The notes under the pieces: generated by a model
The model's input: only the letters and a program-made list of their open reading frames with translations
Database searches by the model: none
Told to the model about the DNA's origin: nothing
Assembly: GCF_016428905.1 (NCBI RefSeq)
Contig: NZ_JAELTQ010000001.1
Coordinates: forward strand, 62,001-126,000
Length of the DNA stretch: 64,000 bases
Reading direction: 5' to 3'
Source: Dyella sp. ASV24
GTDB taxonomy: Bacteria; Pseudomonadota; Gammaproteobacteria; Xanthomonadales; Rhodanobacteraceae
Position numbers and translations under genes: made by a program
In this document: positions 36,182 through 47,042 of the stretch, in pieces
How the letters are laid out: every line of letters starts with the position of its first letter
Numbering within the stretch: position 1 is the first letter of the stretch

Positions 36182-38499
36182 GTGCGCAGCCCGCCACCCC
36201 TCATCTCGACCTCGTGAACATCGAGGTCGATGGCAAGCCCACGCAGATCCGCAAGGGCGCCATGATCATCGAGGCGGCTGATGCCATCGGCATCAACATT
36301 CCTCGCTTCTGCTACCACCGCAAGCTTCCCATCGCCGCCAACTGCCGCATGTGCCTGGTGGAAGTGGAAATGGGCGGCAAGCCTATGCCCAAGCCGCAGC
36401 CGGCTTGCGCCACCCCGGTGGCCGAAGGCATGAAGGTGAAGACCCGTACCGACGTCGCTCTGAAGTATCAGAAGGACGTCATGGAATTCCTGCTGATCAA
36501 TCACCCGCTGGATTGCCCGATCTGTGATCAGGGCGGCGAGTGTGAGCTGCAGGACGTGGCGCTGGGCTACGGCCGCAGCGTGTCGCGCTACACCGAGCGC
36601 AAGCGCACCATCGCGGACGAGAACCTCGGTCCGCTGGTTGCCACCGAGATGACCCGCTGCATCCAGTGCACGCGCTGTGTGCGCTTCACCAGCGAAATCG
36701 CCGGCACCTACGAGTTGGGCGGCATGAGCCGTGGTGACAATCTGCAGATTGGCACCTACATCGGCAAGACCATCGAAACGGAACTGTCGGGCAATATCAT
36801 CGACGTCTGCCCGGTGGGTGCGCTTACCAACAAGCCGTTCCAGTTCCAGGCCCGCGCCTGGGAGTTGGTCGCCAAGCCGTCCATCGCCTATCACGATGCG
36901 CTGGGCTCCAACCTGTGGCTGCATACGCGCCGCGGTGAGGTGCTGCGCACGGTGCCGCGCGACAACGAATCGGTCAACGAGTGCTGGCTGTCGGACCGCG
37001 ACCGTTACAGCCATCAGGGTCTGTATGCCGCGGATCGTGTCCATGCGCCGCAGGTCAAGCGCAATGGCCAGTGGGTCACCACCACGTGGGACGACGCGCT
37101 GGGTGTCGCCGCCGAATCGCTGAAGGCTGTGCCGGGCAGCGAGCTGGGTGTGCTGGTGCATGCCGCCGCCACCAATGAAGAAGGCGATCTGCTGGTCCGT
37201 CTCGCGCGCGGCCTCGGCAGCGCACATATCGACCATCGCGTGCGTCAGCTCGACTTCGCCGACAACGCCGTGGCGACGACGTTCGCCACGCCGGTGGCTG
37301 AGCTCGACAAGGTAAAGGCCGCGCTGCTGGTTGGCTCCGATCTGCGCCACGAGCTTCCGCTCGTCAATCACCGCATCCATCAGGCGGTGAAGAAGGGCGC
37401 CAAGGTCTACGCCGTCAATCCGGCGAGCTTCAACTTCAATTACCACCTGGCTGGCGAAGCCATCGTGGCGCCGCAGGCGATGGTTGATGCGCTGCTGGCG
37501 CTGGCCAAGGCTGCTGTTGATGCGGGTGCTGCCGCGCCGAGCGCGCTGGCCGATGCGATCAACGGCGCCACGTCTGATCAGGGCGACAAGGACGCGATCA
37601 CTCATCTCAAGAGCGGTAGCGCCGTTGTCATTCTGGGCGAAGCTGCGGTCACTCATCCGCAGGCCTCATGGCTGCGTGCCGTGGCGCAGTTCATCGCGCA
37701 AGCGACGGGTGCGGGCTACAACGAACTGCCGGTCGGTGCGAATGCCGTGGGCCTGGGCCGTGTCGGTGTGCTGCCGGGCAACGGTGGTCTCGATGCGCAG
37801 GCCATGCTCGCGCAGCCGCGCAAGGGTTATGTGCTGTACGGCGTCGAGCCGCAGGACGTGGCCGATGGCGCGGCCTTCCTGAAGGCGCTGAAGGGCGCCC
37901 AGAAAGTGGTTGCGTTCTCGGCTTACGCCAGCGATGCGCTGCGCGACGTGGCCGACGTGATTCTGCCGATCGGCTTGCTGCCGGAGATCGACGGCACGCT
38001 GGTCAATGTCGACGGCCTGTCGCAGAGCGTGGCTGCGGGCGCCAAGGCGCCCGGCGATGCACGTCCGGGCTGGAAGGTGCTGCGTGCACTGGGTGGTGTC
38101 CTCAAGGTCGCCGGGTTCGAGTTCGACGATCTGGCGGGTCTGCGCGAGGGCATCAGCGAGCGGGCACACCAGCCGCGCGCCGAACTGGCTTCGCGCCCGG
38201 CAGCGGGTGGCTTGAGCCGCTTGGCTACCTGGCCGATCTACCGCACCGATGCCGTACTCCGTCGCGCTACGGCGCTCAGCAAGCACCCGCTCAACCGTGC
38301 ACCGGCGGTCCGCATCAATGCGGACGAAGCCAAGCGCCAGGGCCTGGGCGAGGGTGATGCCGTGCGCGTTGCCGATGCGGTACTGCCGCTGGTGATCGAT
38401 GTGACCGTGCCGGACGGCGCGGCGTGGATCGAAGCCGCGCATGAAGACACTGTCACGCTGCCGCCTTACGGCGCAGCCCTCACCCTGAGCAAGGCGTAA
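36178..38499 (+). CDS. nuoG: NADH-quinone oxidoreductase subunit G
   Basis: This is the largest hydrophilic subunit (773 residues) and the main iron-sulfur wire. Its N-terminal part has a 2Fe-2S ferredoxin domain ([17 protein letters not shown], then CATP), the [18 protein letters not shown] His/Cys cluster and [11 protein letters not shown] molybdopterin-oxidoreductase-like domain without cofactor function follows. ATG at 36178 overlaps nuoF. Confidence 0.96.
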   Translation: MSAQPATPHLDLVNIEVDGKPTQIRKGAMIIEAADAIGINIPRFCYHRKLPIAANCRMCLVEVEMGGKPMPKPQPACATPVAEGMKVKTRTDVALKYQKDVMEFLLINHPLDCPICDQGGECELQDVALGYGRSVSRYTERKRTIADENLGPLVATEMTRCIQCTRCVRFTSEIAGTYELGGMSRGDNLQIGTYIGKTIETELSGNIIDVCPVGALTNKPFQFQARAWELVAKPSIAYHDALGSNLWLHTRRGEVLRTVPRDNESVNECWLSDRDRYSHQGLYAADRVHAPQVKRNGQWVTTTWDDALGVAAESLKAVPGSELGVLVHAAATNEEGDLLVRLARGLGSAHIDHRVRQLDFADNAVATTFATPVAELDKVKAALLVGSDLRHELPLVNHRIHQAVKKGAKVYAVNPASFNFNYHLAGEAIVAPQAMVDALLALAKAAVDAGAAAPSALADAINGATSDQGDKDAITHLKSGSAVVILGEAAVTHPQASWLRAVAQFIAQATGAGYNELPVGANAVGLGRVGVLPGNGGLDAQAMLAQPRKGYVLYGVEPQDVADGAAFLKALKGAQKVVAFSAYASDALRDVADVILPIGLLPEIDGTLVNVDGLSQSVAAGAKAPGDARPGWKVLRALGGVLKVAGFEFDDLAGLREGISERAHQPRAELASRPAAGGLSRLATWPIYRTDAVLRRATALSKHPLNRAPAVRINADEAKRQGLGEGDAVRVADAVLPLVIDVTVPDGAAWIEAAHEDTVTLPPYGAALTLSKA

Positions 38500-38503
38500 G
38501 CAC

Positions 38504-39532
38504 ATGGGCGAACAGCTAATCAACCAGGTTCTCTGGCCCGTTCTGGGCATCCTGGCCATCGTCCTGCCGCTGGTGATCACGGTGGCGCTGTACGTGTGGT
38601 GGGAACGCAAGGTGCTCGGCTGGATGCACGTGCGCATGGGGCCCAACAAGGTCGGTCCCTTCGGCCTCCTGCAGGCCTTCGCTGACGTGACCAAGCTGCT
38701 GCTGAAGGAAGTGATCCTTCCGACCAGCGCAAACAAGGTGCTGTACTACCTGGCACCGTTGATTGCCCTGGTCCCGGCACTGGCGGCATGGGCGGTGATC
38801 CCGTTCAACGACAAGCTGGTGCTGGCCAACGTCAACGCAGGCCTGCTGTACCTGCTGGCGATGACCTCGCTGGGTGTGTACGGCATCATCCTCGCCGGCT
38901 GGGCCTCCAACTCGCGCTACGCGCTGCTGGGTGCGATGCGTTCCGCTGCGCAGGTGATCTCGTACGAACTGGCCATGGGCCTGTGCCTGGTCTGCGTGCT
39001 GGTGCTGGCGGGTTCGCTGAACCTTACCGACATCGTGCATGCCCAGGCGGGTAAAAAGGGCATCTTCGAGTGGTTCATGTGGCCGCTGCTGCCGGTCTTC
39101 GTCATCTACTTCATCTCGGGCGTGGCTGAAACCAACCGCGCACCGTTCGACGTGGCGGAAGGCGAATCGGAAATCGTTGCCGGCTTCCACGTGGAATACT
39201 CCGGCTCGGCGTTCGCTCTGTTCTTCCTGGCGGAATACGCCAACATGATCCTGGTCAGCTTCCTGGCTTCGATCCTGTTCATGGGTGGCTGGCTGTCGCC
39301 GTTCCCCGCTTCGTGGGGTTTCCTCGGCGCCGACAGCATCCTGTGGCTGTTCGCCAAGGTGTTCGTGTTCGCATTCCTCTTCCTGTGGTTCCGCGCCAGC
39401 TTCCCGCGTTACCGCTATGACCAGATCATGCGTCTGGGCTGGAAGGTGTTCATTCCCATCACCATCGTCTGGGTCCTCGTCGCCGGCTGCATGAAGTATT
39501 TCGGCTGGGTCACCGTCGGCACGGGAGGCTGA
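38504..39532 (+). CDS. nuoH: NADH-quinone oxidoreductase subunit H
   Basis: NuoH is a membrane subunit of 342 residues forming the quinone entry channel. About eight helices are visible, along with the acidic loop [20 protein letters not shown] that couples quinone chemistry to proton movement, and [20 protein letters not shown] near the start. It ends 8 nt before nuoI. Confidence 0.97.
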   Translation: MGEQLINQVLWPVLGILAIVLPLVITVALYVWWERKVLGWMHVRMGPNKVGPFGLLQAFADVTKLLLKEVILPTSANKVLYYLAPLIALVPALAAWAVIPFNDKLVLANVNAGLLYLLAMTSLGVYGIILAGWASNSRYALLGAMRSAAQVISYELAMGLCLVCVLVLAGSLNLTDIVHAQAGKKGIFEWFMWPLLPVFVIYFISGVAETNRAPFDVAEGESEIVAGFHVEYSGSAFALFFLAEYANMILVSFLASILFMGGWLSPFPASWGFLGADSILWLFAKVFVFAFLFLWFRASFPRYRYDQIMRLGWKVFIPITIVWVLVAGCMKYFGWVTVGTGG

Positions 39533-39540
39533 AGAAAACC

Positions 39541-40032
39541 ATGTCCCGCGTTACTCACTATTTCAAGAGCCTGCTGCTCCTCGAGCTGTTCAAGGGCTTG
39601 GGCCTGACCATGCGATACATGTTCAGCCCGAAGTACACGATGCGCTACCCGATGGAGCACATCCCCAAGTCCAACCGCTTCCGCGGCCTGCATGCCCTGC
39701 GTCGTTACGCCAACGGCGAAGAACGTTGCATCGCGTGCAAGCTGTGCGAGGCGGTGTGCCCAGCCTTGGCCATCACCATCGATTCGGCCCCGCGTGAAAG
39801 CGATGGCCAGCGCCGCACCACGCGTTACGACATCGACCTGTTCAAGTGCATCTTCTGCGGATTTTGCGAAGAGAGCTGCCCGGTCGACTCGATCGTCGAG
39901 ACCCATATCCACGAGTATCACTTCGAGCAGCGTGGCGAGAACGTGGTGACGAAGCCGCAGTTGCTCGCCATCGGCGATCGCTTCGAAGCCGAGATCGCGG
40001 CCAACCGCGCTCAAGACGCCGCGTATCGCTGA
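39541..40032 (+). CDS. nuoI: NADH-quinone oxidoreductase subunit I
   Basis: This 163-residue ferredoxin-like subunit has two 4Fe-4S motifs, [12 protein letters not shown] and [12 protein letters not shown], for clusters N6a and N6b. An amphipathic N-terminal segment rests on the membrane. It bridges NuoG and NuoB electron transfer. Confidence 0.97.
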   Translation: MSRVTHYFKSLLLLELFKGLGLTMRYMFSPKYTMRYPMEHIPKSNRFRGLHALRRYANGEERCIACKLCEAVCPALAITIDSAPRESDGQRRTTRYDIDLFKCIFCGFCEESCPVDSIVETHIHEYHFEQRGENVVTKPQLLAIGDRFEAEIAANRAQDAAYR

Positions 40033-40044
40033 GGACGGGACATC

Positions 40045-40704
40045 ATGATTGATTCGAACATGTTCCAACTCGTGTGCTTCTACGCCTTCGCGGCCGTCAC
40101 CGTGGTGGCCGCACTGGGCGTGATCACGCTGCGCAACTCGGTGCATGCCGTGTTGTCGCTGGTGCTCACCTTTTTCAGCACCGCCTGCATCTGGCTGCTT
40201 GCCGAAGCGGAATTCCTTGCCATTGCCCTCATCGTGGTCTATGTAGGCGCGGTGATGGTGCTCTTCCTGTTCGTGGTGATGATGCTCGACATCAAGCAGG
40301 AGCAGGTGAGGGAAGGTTTCATCAAGTACCTGCCGGTCGGCATCATCGTGGCTCTGGTCATGCTGGGCGAAATGCTTGGTCTGATCGGTGTGCGCGCCAT
40401 GCACGAGACGGTGATGGGCGCCAATCCGGCTGCGCTGAATGGCGTGCCGGTGTCCAACACCGAATGGCTGGGGCATGCGCTCTACACTCAATTCCTGCTG
40501 CCGTTCGAAATCGCTGCGCTGATCCTTACGGTGGGCGTGGTGGCTGCGGTTGTTCTGACTCTGCGTCAGCGCACCGGTGTGCGCCACCAGCAGGCTTCGC
40601 AGCAGGTCCGCGTCAATGCGCGTGACCGCGTACGTGTGGTGAAGATGGCGGCGGAAGTTCCCGTCGCGCCGCAGCCGGCACCGGGCAAGGAGACCACTCC
40701 ATGA
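40045..40704 (+). CDS. nuoJ: NADH-quinone oxidoreductase subunit J
   Basis: This 219-residue membrane subunit has five hydrophobic helices, the third including [18 protein letters not shown] typical of NuoJ. It then has a basic, Pro/Ala-rich cytoplasmic tail (from about 175). The stop overlaps nuoK (ATGA). A second ATG five codons in is an alternative start. Confidence 0.95.
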   Translation: MIDSNMFQLVCFYAFAAVTVVAALGVITLRNSVHAVLSLVLTFFSTACIWLLAEAEFLAIALIVVYVGAVMVLFLFVVMMLDIKQEQVREGFIKYLPVGIIVALVMLGEMLGLIGVRAMHETVMGANPAALNGVPVSNTEWLGHALYTQFLLPFEIAALILTVGVVAAVVLTLRQRTGVRHQQASQQVRVNARDRVRVVKMAAEVPVAPQPAPGKETTP

Positions 40705-41006
40705 TCACGCTTTCGCACTTTATCGTGCTCGGCGCGGTGCTCTTCTGCATCGCTCTGGCCAGCCTCTTCATCAACCGCAAGAACGTCATCGTGCTGTTGA
40801 TGTCGATCGAGCTGATGCTGCTGGCGGTGAACATCAACTTCGTTGCGTTCTCGCGTTTCTATAACGACGTGGCGGGGCAGGTGTTCGTGTTCTTCATCCT
40901 TACCGTGGCCGCGGCGGAAACCGCCATTGGCCTGGCGATCCTGGTCCTGCTGTTCCGTAACCGCAGCACCATCAATGTCGCCGAAATCGACAGCATGAAG
41001 GGCTGA
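40701..41006 (+). CDS. nuoK: NADH-quinone oxidoreductase subunit K
   Basis: This short three-helix subunit (101 residues) has the two membrane glutamates in [19 protein letters not shown] and [18 protein letters not shown], which relay protons. It is coupled to nuoJ by ATGA. Confidence 0.97.
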   Translation: MITLSHFIVLGAVLFCIALASLFINRKNVIVLLMSIELMLLAVNINFVAFSRFYNDVAGQVFVFFILTVAAAETAIGLAILVLLFRNRSTINVAEIDSMKG

Positions 41007-41010
41007 CCTC

Positions 41011-43092
41011 GTGGAACTCTCTACCTCCATTCTGCTGACCATTGCCCTTGCACCGCTCGTCGGATGCGTCCTGGCGGGTTTCTTTGGTCGCTTCATCGGC
41101 CGAGCCGGCTCGCACACCGTAACCATTCTCGGCGTGGCGGTCGCGTGCGGCCTGTCGTTCTACGTGCTGTACCAGATCACCGCGGGCGGTGCGCCGGTCT
41201 ATAACCAGAACATCTACACCTGGTTCGATATCGGTAACTACAGCGCCCACGTCGGCTTCATGATCGACCGCCTCACCGCCATGATGATGGTGGTGGTGAC
41301 CTTCGTGTCGCTGCTGGTGCACATCTACACCATCGGCTACATGGCCGAGGATCCGGGTTACCAGCGCTTCTTCAGCTACATCTCGCTGTTCACCTTCTCG
41401 ATGTTGATGCTCGTGATGAGCAACAACTTCATGCAGCTGTTCTTCGGCTGGGAAGCGGTGGGTCTGGTGTCGTACTTGCTGATCGGCTTCTGGTACAAGC
41501 GTCCGACGGCCATCTTCGCCAACCTCAAGGCCTTCCTGGTCAACCGAGTGGGTGACTTCGGTTTCCTGCTGGGTATCGCTGGCGTGCTGTACTTCCTGGG
41601 TACGCTGGACTACGCCACCGCGTTTGCCGCCGCGCCGACCCTGGCAGGCAAGACCCTGCAGATCACGCAGAACACGCATTGGGACGCTGCTACGGTCATC
41701 TGCATCCTGCTGTTCATCGGTGCGATGGGTAAGTCGGCTCAGGTGCCGTTGCACGTATGGCTGCCGGATTCGATGGAAGGCCCGACCCCGATTTCGGCAC
41801 TGATCCATGCCGCGACGATGGTGACCGCCGGCATCTTCATGGTGGCGCGCATGTCGCCGTTCTTCGAGCTGTCGGAGACTGCGCTCAGCTTCGTGATGAT
41901 CATCGGCGCCACGGGTGCGCTGTTCACCGGCCTGATCGGCATCGTGCAGAACGACATCAAGCGTGTCGTCGCGTACTCCACGCTGTCGCAGCTGGGCTAC
42001 ATGACGGTGGCGCTGGGTGTGTCGGCTTATGCCGGCGCCGTGTTCCACCTGATGACCCATGCTTTCTTCAAGGCGCTGCTGTTCCTGGGTGCGGGCTCGG
42101 TCATCATCGCCATGCACCATGAGCAGGACATGCGCTACATGGGCGGCCTACGCAAGTACATGCCGATTACCTGGATCACCATGTGGATCGGTTCGCTGGC
42201 GCTGTGCGGCGTGCCGTTCTTCGCGGGCTTCTACTCGAAGGACGCGATCATCGAAGCGGTGGGCGAGTCGCATCGCGCTGGCGCCAGCTACGCCTACTTC
42301 TGCGTGATGGCCGGTGCGTTCGTCACCGCGCTGTACACCTTCCGCCAGATGTACCTGACCTTCCATGGCAAGGAGCGTTTTGTGGTGGTGCACGATCATG
42401 GCCACGGTCATGGTCACGACGACCACGGTCATGCGCACGCCGATCACGACGAGCATCATCACGTCTCGCACAAGGATGACCACGGCCATCACGAGCAGGG
42501 CATCATGCACGAGACGCCGAAGGAGTCGCCGTGGGTGGTGACGCTGCCGCTGATCTTGCTCGCGATTCCGTCGGTCATCGTTGGTGCTCTAGCGGTCAAG
42601 CCGATGCTCTTTGGCGACTGGTTCGGTTCCGCCATCCACGTCAACGAAGCGAACAACGTGCTTGGTGAGCTGGGCAAGGATTTCGACACGTGGTTGACCG
42701 CCGGCCTGCATGGCTTTGGCCAGCTGCCGTTCTGGCTCGTTGCCGCGGCGTTCGCCATCCAGACCTATATCTACCTGTTCAACCCGGCCTTGGCGGATCG
42801 CATCAAGAATGCGCTGAAGCCGATCTATAACGTGCTCAACCACAAGTACTGGTTCGACGCGGTGTACTACATCGTCTTTGCCCGCGGCGGCATGGCGTTG
42901 GGTCGCGCCCTCTGGAAGGGTGGCGATGCCACGATCATCGACGGTGTGCTGATCAATGGTTCGGCGAGCCTGGTTGACCGTATCGCGGGTGGCGTGCGTC
43001 GCCTGCAGTCCGGTTACCTCTATCACTATGCCTTCGCGATGATCCTTGGCCTTATCCTGCTGCTTGGCGGGTATTGGCTGGTCGGGCAATAA
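41011..43092 (+). CDS. nuoL: NADH-quinone oxidoreductase subunit L with His-rich loop
   Basis: This is a distal proton-pumping antiporter-like subunit of 693 residues, starting at GTG (41011). Conserved parts include FFGWEAVGLVSYLLIGFWY, VPLHVWLPDSMEGPTPISALIHAATMV-type helix 7/8 and the long lateral C-terminal helix. Between the last antiporter helices and that lateral helix, nucleotides of about 42390-42510 encode a loop with 17 His in 40 residues. E. coli NuoL lacks such a loop. The spacing and operon position are otherwise normal. Confidence 0.97.
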   Translation: MELSTSILLTIALAPLVGCVLAGFFGRFIGRAGSHTVTILGVAVACGLSFYVLYQITAGGAPVYNQNIYTWFDIGNYSAHVGFMIDRLTAMMMVVVTFVSLLVHIYTIGYMAEDPGYQRFFSYISLFTFSMLMLVMSNNFMQLFFGWEAVGLVSYLLIGFWYKRPTAIFANLKAFLVNRVGDFGFLLGIAGVLYFLGTLDYATAFAAAPTLAGKTLQITQNTHWDAATVICILLFIGAMGKSAQVPLHVWLPDSMEGPTPISALIHAATMVTAGIFMVARMSPFFELSETALSFVMIIGATGALFTGLIGIVQNDIKRVVAYSTLSQLGYMTVALGVSAYAGAVFHLMTHAFFKALLFLGAGSVIIAMHHEQDMRYMGGLRKYMPITWITMWIGSLALCGVPFFAGFYSKDAIIEAVGESHRAGASYAYFCVMAGAFVTALYTFRQMYLTFHGKERFVVVHDHGHGHGHDDHGHAHADHDEHHHVSHKDDHGHHEQGIMHETPKESPWVVTLPLILLAIPSVIVGALAVKPMLFGDWFGSAIHVNEANNVLGELGKDFDTWLTAGLHGFGQLPFWLVAAAFAIQTYIYLFNPALADRIKNALKPIYNVLNHKYWFDAVYYIVFARGGMALGRALWKGGDATIIDGVLINGSASLVDRIAGGVRRLQSGYLYHYAFAMILGLILLLGGYWLVGQ

Positions 43093-43105
43093 GGGAACCT
43101 GCTCC

Positions 43106-44614
43106 ATGTTCAATCATTTGCTCAGCCTGCTGATCTGGCTTCCCATTCTGGGCGCCATCCCCGTGCTGCTTGCCGGTTCCGGTCGCCCCAACGCGGCGCG
43201 CTGGATCTCGCTGCTGGTAGCCATCGCGACGTTCGTAGCCAGTCTTTGCTTGCTGCCGCAGTTCAACGCGGCCGATGGTGCGAAGCAGTTGCTCGAAAAC
43301 CACGTGTGGATCTCCTCGCTTGGGGTCAATTACGGTCTCGGTGTCGACGGCATCTCCGTCGCCCTGATTCTGTTGACCACTTTCGTCGGCATCCTTGTGA
43401 TCGTTGGTGCATGGGAAGTCATCCAGACCAACCCGCACCAATACATGGCCGCCATGCTGGTGCTCGAAGGCCTGATGATCGGCGTGTTCTGTGCCACGGA
43501 CGCGTTGCTGTTCTACGTGTTCTTCGAGGCCATGTTGATCCCGATGTTCATCCTCATCGGTGTCTGGGGTGGTCCGCGTCGCGTGTACGCCACGCTGAAG
43601 TTCTTCATCTACACGTTCTTCGGCTCCATCTTCATGCTGGTGGGTCTGATTTACCTGTACTTGCAAGCGCACACCTTCGATCTGGCGGCGCTGGCAAGCC
43701 TGCCGCTGTCGATGAAGGAGCAGACCTGGCTGTTCTTCGCGTTCCTTATCGCTTTCGCGGTGAAGGTGCCGATGGTGCCGGTGCATACCTGGCTTCCGGA
43801 CGCCCACGTGGAAGCGCCGACGGGCGGTTCGGTGGTGCTGGCCGCGGTGATGCTGAAGATCGGTGGCTACGGCTTCCTGCGCTTCTCGCTGCCCATTGTG
43901 CCGGACGCTGCTGACGCGTATGCCTGGGTGGTGATCGGCCTGAGCCTGGTTGCGGTGGTCTACATTGGCTACATCGCGCTGGTGCAGGAGGACATGAAGA
44001 AGCTGGTGGCGTACTCGTCCGTGGCTCACATGGGTTTCGTGACCCTGGGTATCTTCATCGCCTTCATGCTGGTGCGCGGCACCAACAACCTTGATGCCGC
44101 CAAGCTCGGCATGCAGGGTGCGATGGTGCAGATGATTTCGCACGGCTTTGTGTCGGGCGCGATGTTCTCGTGCATCGGTGTGATGTATGACCGTTTGCAC
44201 ACCCGCCAGATCAAGGACTACGGCGGCGTCATCAACGTGATGCCCTGGTTCGGCTTCTTCTACGTGTTGTTCGCCATGGCCAACAGCGGCCTGCCGGGCA
44301 CCAGTGGTTTCGTAGGCGAGTTCCAGGTGATCCTGGCGAGCTTCCAGGCCAATCCGTGGATTGCGTTCTTTGCCGCCTTCACCCTGATCATCGGCGCGGC
44401 CTACACGCTGTACATGGTCAAGCGTGTGCTGTGGGGTGATATCACCAACCCGCACGTGGCGGAGATGAAGGACATCAACGGCCGCGAGTGGTTTGTTCTG
44501 GGTGCCTTTGCCGCGGCCGTGCTGGCCCTGGGCATCTGGCCGCAGCCGCTGATCCACCTGATGGACGCTTCGGTGTCGCAGCTGGTGACGCAGCTTGGCA
44601 ATCACAAGATCTAA
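43106..44614 (+). CDS. nuoM: NADH-quinone oxidoreductase subunit M
   Basis: This antiporter-like proton pump subunit has 502 residues and about 14 helices. Typical segments are FYVFFEAMLIPMFILIGVWGG and VPVHTWLPDAHVEAPTGGSV, and a channel Lys follows in MLKIGGYGF. The ATG at 43106 with an AAGGGA site is chosen over the longer frame that runs back into nuoL. Confidence 0.97.
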   Translation: MFNHLLSLLIWLPILGAIPVLLAGSGRPNAARWISLLVAIATFVASLCLLPQFNAADGAKQLLENHVWISSLGVNYGLGVDGISVALILLTTFVGILVIVGAWEVIQTNPHQYMAAMLVLEGLMIGVFCATDALLFYVFFEAMLIPMFILIGVWGGPRRVYATLKFFIYTFFGSIFMLVGLIYLYLQAHTFDLAALASLPLSMKEQTWLFFAFLIAFAVKVPMVPVHTWLPDAHVEAPTGGSVVLAAVMLKIGGYGFLRFSLPIVPDAADAYAWVVIGLSLVAVVYIGYIALVQEDMKKLVAYSSVAHMGFVTLGIFIAFMLVRGTNNLDAAKLGMQGAMVQMISHGFVSGAMFSCIGVMYDRLHTRQIKDYGGVINVMPWFGFFYVLFAMANSGLPGTSGFVGEFQVILASFQANPWIAFFAAFTLIIGAAYTLYMVKRVLWGDITNPHVAEMKDINGREWFVLGAFAAAVLALGIWPQPLIHLMDASVSQLVTQLGNHKI

Positions 44615-44626
44615 GCAGGACCGATC

Positions 44627-46066
44627 ATGCCGAATCTCAATGACATTCTGATCCTGTTGCCGGAGTTCTATCTGGTAGCAGCGGCGTGCTTGCTGCTGCT
44701 GCTGGATGCCTTCATGAAGCCCGAGCAGCGTCCCATGCTGCACTGGCTGTCCATCGCTGTGCTGCTGGTGGCCATGTACCTGGTGGTGGCCGGCCAGCCG
44801 AGCCAGCCCGTGACCGCCTTCGGCGGCATGTTCATCCGCGATGGGGTATCCGAGATCCTCAAGGTCTTCGCGCTGCTGAGCACGGTGCTGGTGTTCGTTT
44901 ACGCCAAGCCTTACCTGCAGGACCGCAAACTGTTCGTGGGTGAGTTCTACACGCTGACCATCTTTGCAGTGATCGGCATCATGCTGCTGGTGTCGGCCGG
45001 CAACCTGATCATGGTGTATCTGGGCCTGGAACTGCTGACGCTGTCGTCCTACGCGCTGGTCGCATTGAACCGTGATTCGCGCCTGTCATCGGAAGCGGCC
45101 ATCAAGTACTTCGTGCTGGGTGCGCTGGCCTCGGGCATGCTGCTGTACGGTATGTCGATGGTGTACGGCGCCACTCAGACGCTGGATCTGGCCCACCTGC
45201 ATATGGCCGCCACGCATACGAACATGCCGCACCTGCTGGTGTTCGGCCTGATCTTTATGATCGTGGGTATCGGCTTCAAGCTGGGTGCCGCGCCGTTCCA
45301 CATGTGGATTCCGGACGTTTACCAGGGCTCGCCGACGGCGGTGACCATCTTCATCGGCTCCGCACCGAAGCTGGCTGCGTTCGGTATGGCGTATCGCTTG
45401 CTGGCTTCGGGCCTGGGTGACCTGTCCCAGCATTGGCAGCTCATGCTGGCCTGCCTGGCCGTGCTCTCGCTGGCGATCGGTAACATCGTTGCCCTTGTGC
45501 AGAGCAACCTGAAGCGATTGCTCGCCTATTCGACCATCTCGCACATGGGCTACCTGCTGGTCGGTCTGGTCAATGCCAGTCCAGAGGGTTATGCCGCCGC
45601 GCTGTTCTACGCCATCAGCTATGCGCTGACCGGCGCCGCTGCTTTCGGTGTGATCCTGGCCTTGGCTCGCGCAGGTTTCGAGTGCGAAGAGATCGACGAT
45701 CTCAAGGGGCTCAACCAGCGTTCACCGTGGGCCGCGTTCCTGATGATGCTGGTGATGTTCTCGCTCGCTGGCGTGCCGCCGCTGTTCGGCTTCTTCGGCA
45801 AGCTGCTGGTATTCCAGGCTGCGATCCACGCAGGATTCATGTGGCTGGCCATCGTGGGCGCCGTGTTCGCCATCATCGGTCTCTACTACTACCTGCGCGT
45901 CGTCAAGGTGATGTACTTCGACAAGCCGGTGGAGGGCGCCGAAGTGCACCTGCAGAAGGACGTGTCGGTTCGCCTGGTGCTGTCGTTGAACGTGCTGGCA
46001 CTGCTGGTGCTCGGCATCGTCTGGGGCCCGTTGTTTGGCTGGTGCCAGAGCGTTTTTGTCGGTTGA
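44627..46066 (+). CDS. nuoN: NADH-quinone oxidoreductase subunit N
   Basis: This is the third antiporter-like subunit, 479 residues, completing all 14 nuo genes. It has LELLTLSSYALVAL, GAAPFHMWIPDVYQGSPTAV and LLAYSTISHMGYLLVG. It ends the operon; a small hairpin (46076-46094) follows before the initiator tRNA promoter. Confidence 0.97.
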   Translation: MPNLNDILILLPEFYLVAAACLLLLLDAFMKPEQRPMLHWLSIAVLLVAMYLVVAGQPSQPVTAFGGMFIRDGVSEILKVFALLSTVLVFVYAKPYLQDRKLFVGEFYTLTIFAVIGIMLLVSAGNLIMVYLGLELLTLSSYALVALNRDSRLSSEAAIKYFVLGALASGMLLYGMSMVYGATQTLDLAHLHMAATHTNMPHLLVFGLIFMIVGIGFKLGAAPFHMWIPDVYQGSPTAVTIFIGSAPKLAAFGMAYRLLASGLGDLSQHWQLMLACLAVLSLAIGNIVALVQSNLKRLLAYSTISHMGYLLVGLVNASPEGYAAALFYAISYALTGAAAFGVILALARAGFECEEIDDLKGLNQRSPWAAFLMMLVMFSLAGVPPLFGFFGKLLVFQAAIHAGFMWLAIVGAVFAIIGLYYYLRVVKVMYFDKPVEGAEVHLQKDVSVRLVLSLNVLALLVLGIVWGPLFGWCQSVFVG

Positions 46067-46075
46067 AAACCATCA

Positions 46076-46094
46076 TGACGACCGCATGTCGTCA
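46076..46094 (+). terminator. Hairpin after nuoN, no clear T-tract
   Basis: TGACGAC (46076-46082) pairs with GTCGTCA (46088-46094) around CGCAT. No run of T follows, so it may be a 3'-end stabiliser or a weak terminator. Confidence 0.35.
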
Positions 46095-46137
46095 CGATGT
46101 CTTGTCAGTGAATGTGAAATTATTTTTGCGAAAAGGC

Positions 46138-46166
46138 TTGCAAGAATTCGGCCATCTCGCTAATAT
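46138..46166 (+). promoter_or_regulatory. Sigma70 promoter of tRNA-fMet and the nusA operon
   Basis: TTGCAA (46138-46143), a 17-nt spacer and TAATAT (46161-46166) predict a start near 46173, about 7 nt before the tRNA 5' end. Confidence 0.75.
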
Positions 46167-46179
46167 TTCTGGACTCTGA

Positions 46180-46256
<77 letters not shown>

Positions 46257-46274
46257 GATCTTTCTTAGAACAAG

Positions 46275-46298
46275 AAAGCCTCCTCGTGAGGCTTTTTT
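46275..46298 (+). terminator. Intrinsic terminator after tRNA-fMet
   Basis: AAAGCCTC (46275-46282) pairs with GAGGCTTT (46288-46295), loop CTCGT, with T from 46293 to 46298. Reading through it is needed to reach rimP unless another promoter exists. Confidence 0.85.
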
Positions 46299-46402
46299 GT
46301 TGGGCGCAAGGATGCGTCGCACGTGCGTCACAAGCCGCTTAGATGCTGGCTGCGCCCCAGGTGCCCCGAAAGAGTCTGGATGAGTCGGGACATCGGCGAA
46401 AC

Positions 46403-46447
46403 GCTCTTGTGAAAGAGCAGGGAATGGGCCGCTTGAGCCCATTTTTT
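46403..46447 (+). terminator. Second terminator/attenuator in the rimP leader
   Basis: A 6-bp hairpin GCTCTT-GTGA-AAGAGC (46403-46418) is followed by AATGGGC (46423-46429) pairing with GCCCATT (46437-46443) and a T-tract to 46447. It lies 31 nt before the rimP start. Two tandem terminators between initiator tRNA and rimP recall the E. coli metY-nusA leader. Confidence 0.75.
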
Positions 46448-46478
46448 GTTTCTGGCGATTGGTAACGATAGGCGAATC

Positions 46479-46994
46479 ATGGATACGCAGGCACTGGCTC
46501 AACGCTTCACGGAAGTTCTGGCCGACCTCGGGCTGGAATGTATCGGCGTGGAGTTCACCCCGTCGCAGGGGCAGAGTACCCTGCGCGTCTACCTCGACGC
46601 TGAAGGGCGCGAGGTCAACCTGGACGACTGCGAAGCGGCTAGCCGCGAGCTGTCCGCGATGTTGGACGTGGAAGATCCCATTCCAGGTCATTACGTACTG
46701 GAAGTTTCCTCGCCGGGCATTGATCGCCCGCTGTTCACGGCGGCGCAGTTCGCCAAGGTGGCGGGAACGGAAGTGAAGATTTTGCTGAAGGCGCCCCTGG
46801 AAGGACGTCGCCGCTTGCGCGGCAGGGTGGTGTCGGTAGATGGCGAGCGGATCTCGCTGGAGGCCGAGGGCAAGACCTTCGAGTTCGACCACGACGCCGT
46901 GGAAAGCGCGCGAGTGGTGCCGGATTGGATGGCGCTCGGTTACGTGCCGCAGCCCAAGCCGGGGAAAAAGCCGGGCAAGAAGGCCGCGAAGTAA
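46479..46994 (+). CDS. rimP: Ribosome maturation factor RimP
   Basis: RimP aids 30S assembly. The 171-residue protein has [24 protein letters not shown], the [11 protein letters not shown] motif (near 86-96) and a Lys/Pro-rich C-terminal tail. The ATG at 46479 gives the standard N-terminus; the open frame begins earlier without support. It lies 48 nt before nusA. Confidence 0.95.
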   Translation: MDTQALAQRFTEVLADLGLECIGVEFTPSQGQSTLRVYLDAEGREVNLDDCEAASRELSAMLDVEDPIPGHYVLEVSSPGIDRPLFTAAQFAKVAGTEVKILLKAPLEGRRRLRGRVVSVDGERISLEAEGKTFEFDHDAVESARVVPDWMALGYVPQPKPGKKPGKKAAK

Positions 46995-47042
46995 ATCAAT
47001 CGAAACCGATCGGGCGCCGGTGGCGTCTACGGAGTTGCTGCA

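Noticed and set aside
42390-42510. Tandem His codons in nuoL as a DNA repeat or sequencing artefact.
   Set aside because: The codons vary (CAC/CAT), the frame stays open and flanking NuoL sequence is normal, so it is a genuine coding loop.
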